From contig NC_080043.1 of assembly GCF_012489685.1 (NCBI RefSeq), positions 17,106,223-17,170,222 on the forward strand: a stretch of 64,000 nucleotides of DNA, written 5' to 3'. The translations under genes were made by a program, and so were the position numbers. Under the pieces are notes generated by a model that searched no databases, was not told the DNA's origin, and saw only the letters and a program-made list of their open reading frames with translations. Within the stretch, counting starts at the first letter, position 1, and each line of letters opens with the position of its first letter. This DNA is from Lotus japonicus. Its lineage: Eukaryota; Streptophyta; Magnoliopsida; Fabales; Fabaceae. This document shows positions 17,678 through 31,887 of this stretch, one piece after another.

Positions 17678-19732
17678 TACTGTGTGTTTGTTGTGGAATA
17701 AAAAAAAAGTTGCTGTGTCAGCAAATAGTCAAAGGAGTGGAGAATCAACCAACCAAGGCCAACACTGCAGTCTGCAGATCCCAAATTTGCCTCTGTCTGT
17801 TTTATTATTTTAATTTTTATTCTTACTGCTAACTGTTACTATATTCTATAAAACATAATTAAAAATATTTTAATGACAATTTGTTGAAAAAGGGTGGATG
17901 TGCAATAATGCTACGTGAGCTCATGATTTTGCTTCGAAAATATTTGAAGGAAACCGTCGTAAGAAACTCCGTAGAATATTTTTTGTTATAATTATTTTCT
18001 AAGATATTTTTACAGGAAATAACTTTTCGGCAATTTTGCCTAAATTCGAAGTAAAATTCGAAGAAAAATATGAAGGAATATACGTAGGAAAAATTGTGTT
18101 TTTTATGTATAATTATTGGTGGATGTGGGTATAATTTTTTTATATAATAAATATCTTTTCGAAAGAAATTTTATTTCCAAAATTAGTTGGCACACCATAG
18201 AATAGTGGTAAACACTTACCACCTGCCATTTATGTGGATAAATGTTAGAGATTTCACTTTACCTGATACCTTCCACAACCATAGAATCTTCGTCCTGAAT
18301 TGTCCTTCGTCCATGACGTCCTAAGCAGAGCTTCAACCCCATAATCACAAATTAATCTTCTCCAAACAATGACATCGCTCATAGTGCTCCCAGACAAAGC
18401 TTGAATGCTACCTCTCGTTGAATGATCTTCGCGTGCCCTAAAACTTTCTACGAATCACATTCACTTGATTTCACCTATGGTTTCTTCGGCTCTGGCTTGC
18501 AACGGAAGCTCTTCTCCCTTCTCTCCCACTTTTGGTTTGCGACTATGGATGGTGTGAAGATGAAGAAAAGATCCTTTAATCTAGGTCACATGATTCACTT
18601 AAAATTTAACAATGTAATTTTTTTAAAGTTAGGTGGCATCTAAGTGACATAATGTGCACGTCATAAATGACACATAAGTTAAGTCTGTCCGTTGATGTAG
18701 ATCAAATTAACGACAAGATCAAAATTAAACAATCGCATTAGATTTGAATCCAAAATCACTTGTTTTGAACAAATGAGACCAAAATTAAACAATCGCGTTA
18801 TTTCATGGGCAAAAATTGTAACTTAGCCATGAATATGAAATTCTTTTAGGTTAGGATCATGAAATATGAAATTATAGCCCGTTTGGTTCTTAAAAATTAG
18901 TTCAAGTTTTGGAAACCTCATAATTGGTTCAGGCTCTTTTAAGTGTGGTACAATATTTTTGTCAAATAGCTGATAGCCCATAACACTTATAGACCGTAAC
19001 ACTGGTGACTGGTCCCTCGCCTACGCACTAAGTATGGTTACTGATCCAATTAAGTGAAGCAAAAATTTTCAAACAGGCCTTCTTATTTGAAATTTACTAT
19101 TTTTCGTTTCTAAATGTTCACAATACATCATTTGATTCAGCTACTTTCTAATTAAGCATCCCACGTGGCAAAAGATAGATCAAAACCAAAAGGTTAGATA
19201 AAAATAGATAATAAAAATATCAAACCAAGCTAAAGCACGTAAATGATTACTATAGCAATGAGTATACAACTTTATAGGGAGCTAATTCTGCAATTCCATT
19301 TTAGTTAACTGCTTATTATTGAGCACCCAAATGTGAAATTGGCCATTTACACATGAAATTCAAGCCATGGCTACAAGACAATGGAGTGATAGCAAAAGGC
19401 CAAAAAAGGAGGAAAAAAAATCAAGTCCTAAAAACAGGCATTCAACCAAAAACAAAAATGATGATTTTTAAATTGCATTACAACAGTTTAGTGGACAACA
19501 AAAATGTAAACAAGTATTGGAATATTAAAAAAAAAAATACAATAAAATATAAAGTATAGGACCAGATAGCCCCACCTAGACTGGAAAATGGTTTGGTTTG
19601 TTTCTGTTGTTGTAGTATTGCCCCCCTTGGTAATAAAATACTTCCTTGGAGGACCATTCAATGAATAAGTTTTATCAGTATGAATAATAGTGGTACAAGA
19701 GGATGGAAAAGGAGAACCAGTATCTGTTTCAA
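17678..19732. other. Intergenic region between the two kinase copies
   Basis: AT-rich. Near 18718-18815 two imperfect copies of a motif containing CAAAATTAAACAATCGC lie about 65 bp apart, probably a transposon scrap. No gene was recognised. Confidence 0.5.
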
Positions 19733-22700
19733 TCATTTAGGTGATGCTTTGTGGCCATGTGCTTTGCTTTCTCTAGCTGCTGCAGACATCACACGTAATC
19801 GGCTAGCTATTTCTGTGAAGGATGGCCTAGCTGCAGGATTTGGTGCCCAACATTGCTCCATTAGTGTTCTCCATTCAAGGTCACAATAATTTGGGATTGT
19901 TGGCCTTAATGTGTTATTCACAATCCCACCTACAAGGGAAGAGAGGAGTTAATAATAATAGCCTGTATCATGTAACTGCCACAGGAGCCTTCATGAATTT
20001 GAAAAGGAAAATGCAGCTACTAGAAATCTTAGATTTTGGTTTAGGCCTAACTCTACCCCAAAAGCTAGCAATTTGACACAATACTCTAAGACTGATAAAT
20101 GTGTCTTTCTTTAGCCTATTACATAAAAACCATATTTTCCTTTGCCTTACACATCTTTAAGGTGATGCTTGGGTGTAAAGCCTAGATTTTCATACCAAAT
20201 TTTCATCTGATATATGCTAGTTCTTTTGAAATGTCAAACTTTCCAAACATTTCAAAATCTCAACTTAGATTGCCAATTTCATAAGAGCTGGTAAGGTTAT
20301 AGCTAAAAAAGGAGTGAATGGTCCTTTTTTCCCTTAAATGATATGGGGTCGGTCAACTTAATCCCTGAAAGATGGAAATAGGCAAAATAGTCCCAGAAAG
20401 ATATAAAACGATCTATGTAGTACTTGAAAGATGAAAATTGAGATCAATATAAATCTTTGAAAGTTGAAAAATGACAACCCATTTTAGTCCCTGAAAGATT
20501 AAATTTAAATTTGGTTTCATCTTTCAAGGACTATTTTGCTTATTTCCTTAGTAGGGGATGAAGTGACAGACCCTATATCTTTCTGGGATGAAAGTGATTC
20601 TTCACTCACCACCAAGGACCACAGAAAAGCTTTCCTAATACTCTTAAAAAGAAGAAAAGTAGAAACATATCTAAATAGGACACAACAAGAATGCAGTTTA
20701 GGCTTTGCTGCAGAGAATAAGAAAAAAAATCACCTATGATTGCACCATAGTGCATATTGGCATATGGCTCCTCCCCGGTAAGAATCTCCCATAGTACTAT
20801 GCCAAAGGAGAACACATCAACCTACAAATCAGAATTCTATGATCAGTAACCAATAACTCCAAGCAACAAGAAGGTGAATTATAAGAGATAAATAAGGATT
20901 ACAAACTGAAATATTTTCATGTTTCAGACATTTCTGTCCAAAAAATTAGTGAGAGGTGAAACTTTCAAGCATCCCTTATTGACATAGAATTGTGCATAGG
21001 GAAGCGAGGATTCTGAAACTAAACGAAAGTGATTCATCGAAAACTTCATTTTACAGTGTGCACCACTATATTTATAGAGTTGCAAAGCTACCAGTAACTT
21101 ATAAGTTATAACACAAGCACAACAATCTGAAACTGACTCAAACTAGCTGACAGCTATGCATACCTAACAGATATAACTAACTAACAGTTTTACACTTAGT
21201 AGAATTACACATAACAAACACATGCAAGCAATAGAGGGGAGAGGGGGGGGGGGCAAAGATCTAACACTTACAAACAGAAGATATCTAGGAGTAGAAACAG
21301 AAATAAATAGGAAATTTTGTGTGTTTAAAAGGCTCAAGCAAAAATTATTTTGTATAAATTTCATCTCCAAGGTGAGATGTAGAACGGAAGTCCTGACTGA
21401 GTACTAAAAACTAGTAAAAGAGTCTTTTGCCAACTGAGGCGCCCTGTTTGGTTACCAATATGAAGACGGGAAAATAACGCATCCCAAGACACTTTTTCTT
21501 CACAAAAAGTAACCAAAACACACTTTATGAAAAATGAAACGGGTTCCAAACGGGATATAAATGCTATTTCAACATCTTGAAGAGAGATCGATACAAATCA
21601 GCTACTAACTTAAATTTCAACTTTTCATCATGGAATAAAAGTAAAGCACTTTATTTAAACAATTTAAAATTCTACCTTTTCTGAGACCTTGTTACTACTA
21701 CCATTAAGCAGTTCTGGAGCCATCCATGGTAGAGTTCCCCGCACGCCACCAGAGACCAAGGTATTTCGTTTAATTTTTGACAAGCCAAAATCACCAACCT
21801 GGAAAAGAAAATTTCTTAGTCTTCTCAAGTCTGAAGTTCTTATTAAAAACAGAACATTTTAAGTTCACAAAATAGGAGGTAAAATCCCAGCTTAAATACC
21901 TTGCATATTGGCCGTGAAGGATCTTTCAAGTTCACAAGCAAATTGTCACATTTTAAGTCAAAATGCACAATGTTTTTTGAGTGCAAATATTCCATTCCAA
22001 AAGCTGCATCCATTGCAATTATCAGTCTCTTGCGACGATCAAGATACCTGCAATGGAAAATCATGCTAGGATTCTCAATAGTCAAATCCATCAGTGCAAC
22101 GTTGAAGGTTCATCACCAAACATTCTTTATAGCCTGATAAATCTTGAAGGTAAGCACTATATAGAGGTTTAAAAACATTATTGAAAAGAACAATTTAATT
22201 CTTAGGCTATTGGTTGAACAATATAACTAAAAAAAGAATGCAAAATCCCTTCCTTGGTGTGCGTTACCTATCATTGCGAAGCAATACATGTCTGAGGGAA
22301 CCATTCACCATATACTCAGTAACAGTGGCCATTGTTCCTCCTGGTCCATCCTGCACCACACCATAAAACGCCACCACATTTGGATGATGAAGCTTGGAAA
22401 GAATGTCAGCTTCCCGCCAAAATTCAACAGTCTAAGGAAATAAGTAAATATCATCTCATGAGTCCCAGAATATTTCACTATCATTGAAGCACTTTCAAGC
22501 AAGTGCAATAAGAAGGAAAAGGTAAAAGGAAAAATAATAGAGATAGTGCATACTGTCCAATAGAAATTAAATTATAAACTACCAGTCTCTCTTGCTCAGA
22601 TGATCGACCAGTGAAGCAGGTTTTCTTTATCCTTTTAATTGCAACATCTGTTCCTCGCCATTTTCCATGATACACAGTCCCAAAGGTACCAGAACCCAGT

Positions 22701-25700
22701 TCCTTCAGCTCTTCAAGATCTTCATTCTTTATGAGCTACAATATTCATCAGAACAATGAAAAGATGAAAAGATTTTTAGGCCAGTGTCAGCGAAGACAAT
22801 GAATGGACATCTGAAGCCTGTGAACATTTGTGAAGATATATGAAAACAGCTAGAGCATCACAGAAGTGCTTCCCAGAGTCAATGAGAACAGGAAAAATGT
22901 CCCACACACATTTATCATGATGAAAACCTTGATTGAATTGTCCATAAAATGTATTGTTCATCTATATACGCTACAGATACAAAACATGTCAAAGAAACAC
23001 TTGCTCAAATAATGTTATTAGTTTCAAATAGCCCATCAGTATCTTACATAACTTCTATTTCTCAACCCACACTTAGAAAAAAATCCACTAGCTAAATAAA
23101 ATTGGTAAGAGGGAATATATAAACATGATTGAGTCATGTTCATGACTAAATTGCAAGCATCGAAATCCACTGCTAACTTGAACTTTTGAAGTCAACTTAA
23201 TCAAACCTCAGTTACTACATAAATTATTAAGAATTAGAACAGCAAAACATGTTATTCTCAAACATAAGCTTATTAGCACTCATACACATGCAAGACAGCT
23301 TCATTTACAGAAGTCAGATAACCAACAACGAACTTACAAAAATTCCTCTTTAACACCCCCTACTAACCAAAAACCAAACAGAACCAAAATCACAGCACAG
23401 AAGAGATATTGCCCATGAAAGAATGAACATCTTACCTGCAAGGAACTTGTATCAAGATCTCCTAAAGAAGGATCAAGAGGGGGTAGACTAGTACTCCTTG
23501 TTTCAAACTTACCAACCTATGTTAAAGTAATAAGAACTTCAGTCAGAAGATATTCATAAAGATACTGAAACAAAAAAAATACTAAAATCATACCTCATAT
23601 TCTGAATCTCGTGCTCTTAAGTTTTCCATCATAGCATCAAATTGCACACTGTCAGTGTCATTTACTTGGGGATGTTCATAATTTGACCCCGGTACAGGGA
23701 TTTCTGTTCCAATCCTTCCATGTACATCTTCCTGATTTTCTTCACCTAAATTGAAGTGGGACTCTGCCTGGTTTAGAGAGACTTCATCAGTTGTTAAAGG
23801 TCTAACATGTTGAGCTCCATTATCCCCGACAACTTTTCCTGTTGCAGGTGAAAAACCAAGATGATCCTGGTCGAGAAGAGACACATTACCAATCCCATCT
23901 TGAGCCAATTTGTGAAAATAAGACCACCGTTTAGGATCATGATTTTCCATGTTTATGCTCAGGCCCCCTCCATCTGAGGCCAATGGATGTACACCAGAGG
24001 GATCTTCTTCTAGTATTGCTTTAGAGAAGATATCAGTTAGCAAATCACGTGGGAATCTATCATTAATATCAATAAGAATGTCACCTTGTGCTTGTTTGTA
24101 AACGACATTTGACGGAAAATGTTGAGAATCATCTTTTGTAGTTGTATACCCATTCAAAGGAACAGGTGGTGCTTGCATGTTAGAAGCGTCATTAGATTCT
24201 TTCACAGAGGTATCCCCCCAATCAACATCTGGAAGATAGGATGCGGGATCATCATGGTGCCTAACAGAAGAAACCTGGTGCAAGGTAGGAAAGTCTGTTT
24301 TACTTTCTTTTGTCTCATCAAGGACGGATTTATTATCTTTAAAATAAGTCTCTGTTTCCTCAGTTAAATTAGACAGATTTCCATCATGCAAGTTTCCACT
24401 GGATTCTGTTACAGACTCCGGTGGGTTGGTATCAGAAAGTAAATCTGAAACATGAAACTGAGAATTGTGTGCATCATCCGACTTTGAGGACCGATTCAGC
24501 AATTCTACTTGCTCCCTAGGAATTCTTTCTGAATAGTAAACTCTTCTAGGAACAGGAGGAGGGTGAAGACAACTCCAGTCAACTTTATTAGAGGGGGGAT
24601 CAACATAACCAGGACCAAATGTGCTGCTAGATGTAGAAGAAACCTCTTCATAATCTCGGAGCGGGTCCATTTTTGTTGGAGGTATTGAATACCCTTCCGG
24701 AACAACTGATGCTTCAGGACAATTATTTTTTAAGTAACCATCAAACAGTTGTGCAGGAGCTGATTGAGTTTCTGAGGGTAAAACCTTCCCAGGGTCACTT
24801 CCTTGTTGAGTTGAACTATCATCCATCTTTCTCACCAATGTTGCTGGTATTTCTGAATTTTGTCCTTGTAATCCACTAGGTGGATGGCCCTCATTCAAAA
24901 CCCCTCGTTGATTAATCAGCATATGAGGAGGCATTATAATAGGAGTGTCTCCAATAACAGGTCTATGATAAGGATTAAGACCATGATGAATAAGATATTG
25001 ACCACCAGGTTCCCCATGGTGCATCATTGGATCACCGTAAAACAGTGGATAAGTTTCAAATGAATTTGAGGAAGGTGGTAGCTGTGGTTGCGGAAACTGA
25101 GTGGCCATTGATGAGTTGAAATTGCTTGGCACGGGAGCATTGACGGCACTTGTGGATTCTACAGCAACTCTGTTAGCCTCCCTGTCAGTATTTTGCCAGT
25201 CCAATTCATTTACATCACTTGCTGAAAAGCCAACACCAATCACATTTGAGTTATTTGTTGATTCCAAGTCCATGCCATTAACAGCAACAACATACTGGAT
25301 CTCAGAATCATTACCCATGCTGCTGAGACCAAATTGAGCATCCTCCAAATCACTTATTGAAAACAAAAACATCCTAAGCTTTTGCGATCCTTCTCTATCT
25401 AGTAGATGATTACATTCCTCCATCATATTCTGCAAATCCTCATCACATGAAACAGATACCAAAGCATCAAGTTCTTCCCCTGGGAGCTGATATTTGATTG
25501 CGTGAACTTGATTATAGATGAGGAAAGCTTTCTGCATGAGCTCCTGCCAAGATATGTCTTTTCTTAAACGAAGAATACGTGTTTGGCCTCCAACATACCT
25601 CAGCATTCCATCACTTGGCCGTGGCAGTATTCTACCACCAAAGCTGCAAAGAAATTTCATCATCATTGTTGAGTAACCATAGCCTCCAGAAGAGCCATAA

Positions 25701-26101
25701 CTATGCACAAACTGTCTATTGTCCGGATCCAGTGAAGTTCTTGGTATTGAACGAATTGAACCATAATTGCTTCTGTCAAACTCTTTTGGATATTTTGATA
25801 GCATAGAAATGTCTGATCCACTCTCAGATCCTGCATGACTGATGCCTAAAATGCCTTTCAGTTCCATATAGCCTGTTGTATAATTGGAATCACCGACATT
25901 GGAATAAACAGGCTTCCCGAGATTCACCTTATCTCTCATAAATTCAAGAGAAAATTCCTCACCCGTCTGCATGGAGTAATGAAGTACAGGTTTAACTTCT
26001 GATGTATTGGGTTCAGTTGGTCTTCTACTAGTATGAAGGCCATCCAGATAGTCGTGCACAATTGACTGTGATCCAGGCTGGTATTCATTTCTAGGATCCA
26101 T
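19733..26101 (-). CDS. PB1-domain Raf-like MAPKKK, group B4 (tandem copy 2)
   Basis: Paralogue of the gene at 9243-14780. Exons in transcript order: 26101-23594, 23516-23436, 22735-22583, 22431-22268, 22047-21900, 21798-21676, 20821-20734 and 19929-19733, about 1153 residues. Exon lengths 81, 153, 164, 148, 123 and 88 are identical to copy 1, so the structure was duplicated as a unit. The PB1 domain is at about 147-240 ([40 protein letters not shown]). The middle region keeps [15 protein letters not shown]. The kinase domain starts at about 864 with [38 protein letters not shown] and WMAPELL, and looks catalytically complete. The ATG of copy 1 (MQKHQYNS) has no counterpart here, so the start was placed at the Met of YNSMDPRNE. 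An open frame continues upstream to an ATG at 26281, and use of that longer N-terminus cannot be excluded. Confidence 0.92.
20320..20560. repeat. Degenerate CTGAAAGAT repeat inside kinase copy 2
   Basis: Between the last two exons, several short phrases recur in both orientations: TCCCTGAAAGAT, TCCCAGAAAGAT, ACTTGAAAGAT and ATCTTTCAAGGACTATTTTG. The whole resembles a decayed fold-back or LTR fragment. It is not coding. Confidence 0.4.
21438..21561. repeat. Small MITE-like insertion in an intron of kinase copy 2
   Basis: GCGCCCTGTTTGGTTACC on the left and GGTTCCAAACGGGAT on the right form an imperfect terminal inverted repeat about 120 bp apart. The ends resemble the GTTTGGT ends of hAT or PIF/Harbinger MITEs. 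I could not define a target duplication. Confidence 0.4.
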
Positions 26102-27722
26102 GCTATTGTATTGAAGCTTTTTTGGGATCTCGATTGTTCCACTCACTTCATATTTTTCTTCATAAAAGACGAATTCATTAAAAGTTTTTGTCAAAAACAA
26201 ATTCCAGACTTTATGTAATTGAGCAGTTTTAGTCACTATATAGAAATTTGAAGCAGCATCTGCAATCTTGGAAAATCTCAAGAACTATAGGACCTTTTCC
26301 TCCCAAATTACAAATTAAATAAAAAGCGATTGCCCTGTAAACACAAAGGAATTAAGTCAGTTTTAAGCAATAAATAAACATGCAACAAGATGTCACCCAG
26401 AAAGCATGGATACAATAGGGACACGGATATGGTGCTAAAAGAACAAGAGGATACTCAAAATTGAAAAAATTATAAGACATGACGTGACCATACTAAATAC
26501 ACAAATTAGCAGGATAAAATTTCTATCGGAACACAAATCTTGAATCAAAAGTGAGAATCAATATTTTATAAATTAGCCAGAGTCATTGTAAACATGATAA
26601 AATACCATCATTTATCAAACTCTTGCAGTATTCTTAATTCTTGTCGGTAATAATATAACAGTTCAAAAAATTGAAGAAAAAATTGTAAAGTCCAATTAGA
26701 GGTCTTCATGAATGTGCTTTTGGCCAATCCATGTCTCTTGTTTCATTGGAGTGAATGTTCTTTTGGCCAACTTGAACGTAAATACAAACACACACGAAGT
26801 GTCCATGCATCATTGGATGTCACGGTCGTGGACAAAAATAAATGTAGGACCAATTATAGAAACCTACTCAATGCACCACCTTTTGCTAGATTAACAAATT
26901 TTAACGTAATAAATAACTTTGATGGATCTGGGGCTGTGGAGTGATCCTACTTAGTGAACAACTATAACTTCCTGTTCATGACTAGAGGGCTATTATGTCT
27001 CTGGAGCATGACTTGAATGACAGAACATAACAGAGATCAGTAATCTCTCAACAAAAAAATCACAAATAACACATCTAGTCCTGGAACTATAATTCTAGAA
27101 ACTTATATGATCTTCGCTCGATCAGTAGATCAAGCATTGATCCTAAAGTGTTGTAAGATTTTGACCATATCAGAAGAAAGAAACTCAACAAGTAAGCTGC
27201 AGGGTAAATCAGCTAGTTATTAAAAAAAAAATTAAATTTTATTTAGCAACTTTGGTCAAGGCAGACTTCACCAAAAAAGCAAAACAGAACTTACAGAAGC
27301 CATTCAACAACATCTCAATACATAAACCCAAGATAACAAATCTAGGGTTTCTACCTATTATTATACTTGAACTTCACAATAAAACAAACAAAACCACCAA
27401 ACAAGAAACAACCAATGAAGACATCTAATCAAAATCACATCAAAAAAGTAAAAAAAACAGAAAATGAAAATGAATCTAGCAAAACAATGAAAAAACAAAA
27501 CTTTCTCTTACCCATTTGCTCTCACTTGAAAAGATTCAGAGAAGCTTCATGAAGGAATGAAAAACAAAAAAAAAACACATTTTGCATCCAAAAACAGCAG
27601 TTTCAGAGAAAACCCAGATGGACCCACGTTTTTGTTGTTCGAATTAACGTTGGTTTTACACCAAAGTGTGTCAACTTGCACTTCAAGTTGTTGTTCAACT
27701 CTCTTTTGCAGAAATAGACGGT

Positions 27723-27753
<31 letters not shown>

Positions 27754-27770
27754 ACCCACCGTCCTTCAGT
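26102..27770 (-). promoter_or_regulatory. Predicted leader, leader intron and promoter of kinase copy 2
   Basis: A minus-strand donor at the exon edge 27512 (AAATGG then GTAAGAG) suggests a first, non-coding exon at about 27512-27750. The leader intron would end near 26250, where TTCCAAGATTGCAG is a possible acceptor. The predicted leader contains a GA microsatellite. These boundaries are inferred from sequence only. Confidence 0.4.
27722..27749 (+). repeat. (CT)n microsatellite in the kinase copy 2 leader
   Basis: An uninterrupted CT dinucleotide run (GA on the transcribed strand). GA-rich leaders are common in plant genes. Kinase copy 1 has a similar tract near 16340. Confidence 0.85.
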
Positions 27771-27967
27771 GATGAAATCAATTTTTTAATTATTATTATT
27801 TATTTCCGTATTTAGTCAAACGAGGAAAAAATATAAAAACAAATCTAGCTACTAGTATAACCGCCCATCATGAGTGATAACGAAATTGCAAAATGGGACA
27901 AAGGAACTATATTTCTGTGCCCAACAATTTCGTTCCAGATCCTAAAGAATTAAATTATTGAGTACTA

Positions 27968-28264
27968 CTCCCTCCCTTCCCTATTATAAGTCACATTTTT
28001 TTGAAATTTTTTTGTTACAAAATATAAGTCACTTTCTAATATCTAGGAAGTATTAAATAATTTTTTCCAAGTTCACCCTCATATTTAATATGAAAGAGAT
28101 GATAAACTTTAGAAGTATTAATTTGGAGAGAGAAAATCATAAGAAAGTAAATAAGGGTAATCTAGGAAAATAAATCATTTTTTTTACAAATTTATTACTA
28201 GTAACTACTTTTCTTAATCTAAGAGAATTAGTTATTTGTGACTTATATATAGGAATGGAGGGAG
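27968..28264. mobile_element. Stowaway-like MITE
   Basis: The left end CTCCCTCCCTTCCCTATTAT is matched by an inverted right end ending in GGAATGGAGGGAG, with TA on both sides as target duplication. It is 297 bp, AT-rich and non-coding. These are the hallmarks of Stowaway elements, mobilised in trans by Tc1/mariner transposases. Confidence 0.85.
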
Positions 28265-28287
28265 TACTATATTTTTAAGTATATTAG

Positions 28288-28386
28288 AAAGATAAATTGC
28301 ACCAGGCAGGAATTGATCATGAACCTCCCAACCTAATTGATATGTCATTTAACTTTTACCACTTGAGTTATAATTTCGGAGCTTCA
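28288..28386 (-). mobile_element. tRNA-derived SINE, decayed
   Basis: On the minus strand a tRNA-like head reads ATAACTCAAGTGGTAAAAG (box A region) and then GGTTCATGATCAATTCC (box B region), followed by GGTGCAATTTATCTTTC. The same order and wording appear in the intact SINE at 46733 (GGTGCAATGTATCTTTCC). No clean target duplication remains. Confidence 0.6.
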
Positions 28387-28399
28387 ATTTAAAATATTG

Positions 28400-31300
28400 A
28401 TATCGATATATTTATCTGAAGATAAAAACCTCTTAAAAAATCGATAAATAAGTTGTTTAAATTGATATCAATATATTTATTGACGGTGTGTATGAAAAAA
28501 GATTTGTTGGAAGAGACTTGCCAACGTGATATTGGAGCCCGGGAAATTAACGCTTATGATGTATTTTTGGGAAACCAAAAATATTGATAAATTAAAACAA
28601 ACTAGAGATTAGTTTAGTATTTAAATTAAATTTCTTCCCATAAGATTTACTAAAATATTAGTTATATTCTTTTAAAAAAATATATTAGTTATATTTAACT
28701 ATTATTTCCATTTATAATTCTTTTTTTTGTCGAACATTTATAATTCTGTAAATTTAGTCAAACCGCCCTTAAAAAAACTTTTTTCTTGACGGGCCCTTTA
28801 AAAAAAACTTGAATCCAGCCGAAGGTCTACTCAATAAAAAATGTGATGATTTAAATTACTTTTTAATGTTTTGGAGAATAAGAGCTAAGGGAAACTATTT
28901 CTATATATCTATATTAAGACAAAGCAACAAAGCACGTATAGAAGATCAACATGAAGACTAAAGATCAAGATAAAGCAGTGAAGACAATATCAAAACGACA
29001 AAGACTAGTACAAAGGTTCACGAGAAAGCAAAGATCGACATGAAGAACATGAAGATCCAGATAAGACAATGAAGATCAAGACAAAGCTCGTATGAGAGAT
29101 CAACATGAAGAATGAAGAAGAATAAAAGTAAACAATAAGCATCAAAGTTTGAAGAGAAAGGTCAAGAATCAAAGTCAACAAAAGCTTTCAAGTTCAACTC
29201 AACAAAGGCTATGATATAGAATCGTCCACATGCTGAACAGTCTACAGTCCACAAACATCGCTGAAGACTCCGGAAATCTACAAGCAACAATCAATGTCTG
29301 AAGATAACTCAAAGACAATGAAGAATAATCTTATGCATCCTGAAATGGTATGTCTCATGCATCAACATGAAAGCAACAACTCAACTCTTTCAGGCATCAT
29401 CACATAAGCGTCAAATATCTACTATATGCCTAGAAGATAAGGATGTTGAAGAAAGAAAAACGTTGCAAGGGAATGTTTATAAGTCAGTGCCAATTCCATA
29501 AGAATCACGATCTGACATCGTTTATATATTCATGGTCTGATCACCTGAAGCAAACGAGGAAATTTTGACATGTGCTAAGACCTTGTATCGTCTCTAAAAT
29601 GAACGTCTAATCTTTCTAGACCAAGAAGCCAAAACTTACAGTTTGAATCGTCCAAAGTTTCAATGTCCCACTATCACAATGATCCAAGAAGTCTCTATCT
29701 GAGCTCACTCCTATATGAAATGATTCTACCTCAAGGGGAATCAAAACCATAAATAGTCAAGCAGCCATAAGAGAAATAGTTTGGTTGAAAAAGAAACTAA
29801 AGCAAGCAACTAGAAGTAACACATTATGCTTGCTAACATGTGACTAGTTGAGTCTGACAAAGAAGAACAAATCAAAGGACAGAGTTATCACATCAACCGA
29901 AGCTATGAAGCATATTTATGAACCGAAAGAAGAAGTGTCCTATCAAGCACTAGCTTCAATGATTAAGAGGCTAAACCAAATTCAAATCAAGCCTAAACAT
30001 GATAAGTTGAATTCAAGCAACCAAGTACATCCTACAACTATCATGGGCGATGATATGCTCAAAAACATTTCTCAACGGCACCAAAAGTCTCCATCCCCCT
30101 AAACAAATCGGAAGACTTGCTCTCAAGTATGTGTGGTCAGAATAACTAGTTTCAACTCTCTAACGTCCACTACATACAGTAAGTCTCACACCTTGTAATG
30201 GTCATATATTCAAGACTTAGTATGTATCACATATGTTGTAGAAAGAGAAAGTTGTTGAAAAAGAGTGATGATCAGCGAGAAATGATCAAAAGGTTGATGA
30301 TCATGGAGAAAAGAGCAACGATTGAGGAAATTGTCAAATGAGCAACCAATCTAAGTTGGTGACACTGAAAAGAAGAGAAAATGAGCCAAAGAGTCAAATT
30401 CGGAGAGATGAATAGAAAGAAGAGAAGATCATGAGGTTAAGAGTCAAATTCAAATAGGAAGAAGAGTACAGTGTCAAATTCACATTGATGAGATGAAGAG
30501 AAAAAAAGAAGTAGAGTGCACTAATTGAGGCAGAGCATTCTCAATTGGTCTTTAAGTGCATCTTCTACATGAGTTCTCACAAAGCTGAAGTTGTTCATCA
30601 ATTCTAGATCCATGGAGAAAGATGAAATGAAGTAAGGCTGAGCTGAATCGTTTGCAACATCAACGATTATGCCAGAAGTATTAACTTTTTATGAAAGAAT
30701 GAAACATGCATTCTATAAACATTAAAATTGCATATTAATCTTGTATTTTAAATGAAAACTGCATGTTAATCATCAACTCGTAAAACATAAAAACACATAA
30801 AAATATAATCAATGAAGAACTTAACTTATGAACTCTTTCTATAAATACACTATATTTAATGATCTTCCACAATTGTTAGTCGTGAGCCACAACTATGCCG
30901 ACAACTACATAGCTCCACATTCGTCAAATCAATTTCAAGTCACATATTGAAAATCATGCATAAAATAGAGAAATATTATTTATATTATTTAAAACATGGC
31001 TTAAAAGCTTTAATTAAATGTAGGCATTGTCATTTTTCCTATGTTACCAAAGCAAAATGTAAGCATTGTCCAAAAATGAAATATAAATCAAGCATGCATA
31101 AGTCATAACACATGCATACCACAGAACCATCCATGACATGAACTCTACTTAAACATTACTTCCTTGTAAAGTGACGTTTAAGATTAGGGTTCATATCATT
31201 TTGGATCTAAATATCCACCAGTTTGAAGTGGTTGGCTAAATTAAGGTTCCCTTCATGCTCAACCTGAATAACACCTTTTCACATATGGTTTTGAGTTGCT

Positions 31301-31870
31301 GGTATGCCAAAAGTTTCCTCCCCATTTCCTGAAACTTTAAATTAGAATAACAAAAATATATGACTGATAGATATATCAGAGAGAGAATTGTGCAATATAG
31401 ACCACTATTTAATACTATATAATAAAAAAATTGCAATGAAAGAGAGCCTGAAATAGGGAATATATATAACAATATATGAGTGGCTCGATGTGAAATTTTT
31501 ATTGTTTGAGATAGTAATTTTCATAATCATAATCAAACTTGAAACATTTACCTCCCAAAGGTGGTGAACTGATAAAAATTATTTAAGCCGATTTCATATA
31601 TTTCAATTGAATTTACTAAATAAGTAATCTTTAATTTAAAATACAGTCAAAGATGGATTCAAAATTATTTAAATTAGGGGAAGAACAAATACATGTTTTC
31701 AATATAAATTATATATTGTATGTGTGTAAATATATACAGGAAAAAAGAGAGAAGGGGAGATGGTCTAAGTATTATAAATTTTACCTATGATTTTATTTAA
31801 AAAAATTACTTTTTCTTAGCGGGGGCATTACAAATAGAAATTTGTTTCCACACCCTCCTGATTGTTGCTC
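28400..31870. other. Unassigned AT- and purine-rich region
   Basis: About 3.4 kb without a recognised gene. From about 28915 to 29180 short AAGATCAA and ATGAAGA phrases recur, giving a purine-rich low-complexity tract. An 84-codon open frame at 29848-30102 has no recognisable family. The region may be an old retroelement interior, but I found no domain to show it. Confidence 0.4.
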
Positions 31871-31887
31871 TTAACCATAAATAATAA

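Noticed and set aside
21241..21254. Poly-G run in a kinase intron
   Set aside because: A simple homopolymer with no associated feature.
29848..30102. 84-codon open frame in the purine-rich region
   Set aside because: There is no recognisable motif. It is surrounded by low-complexity DNA, with no promoter or splice context.
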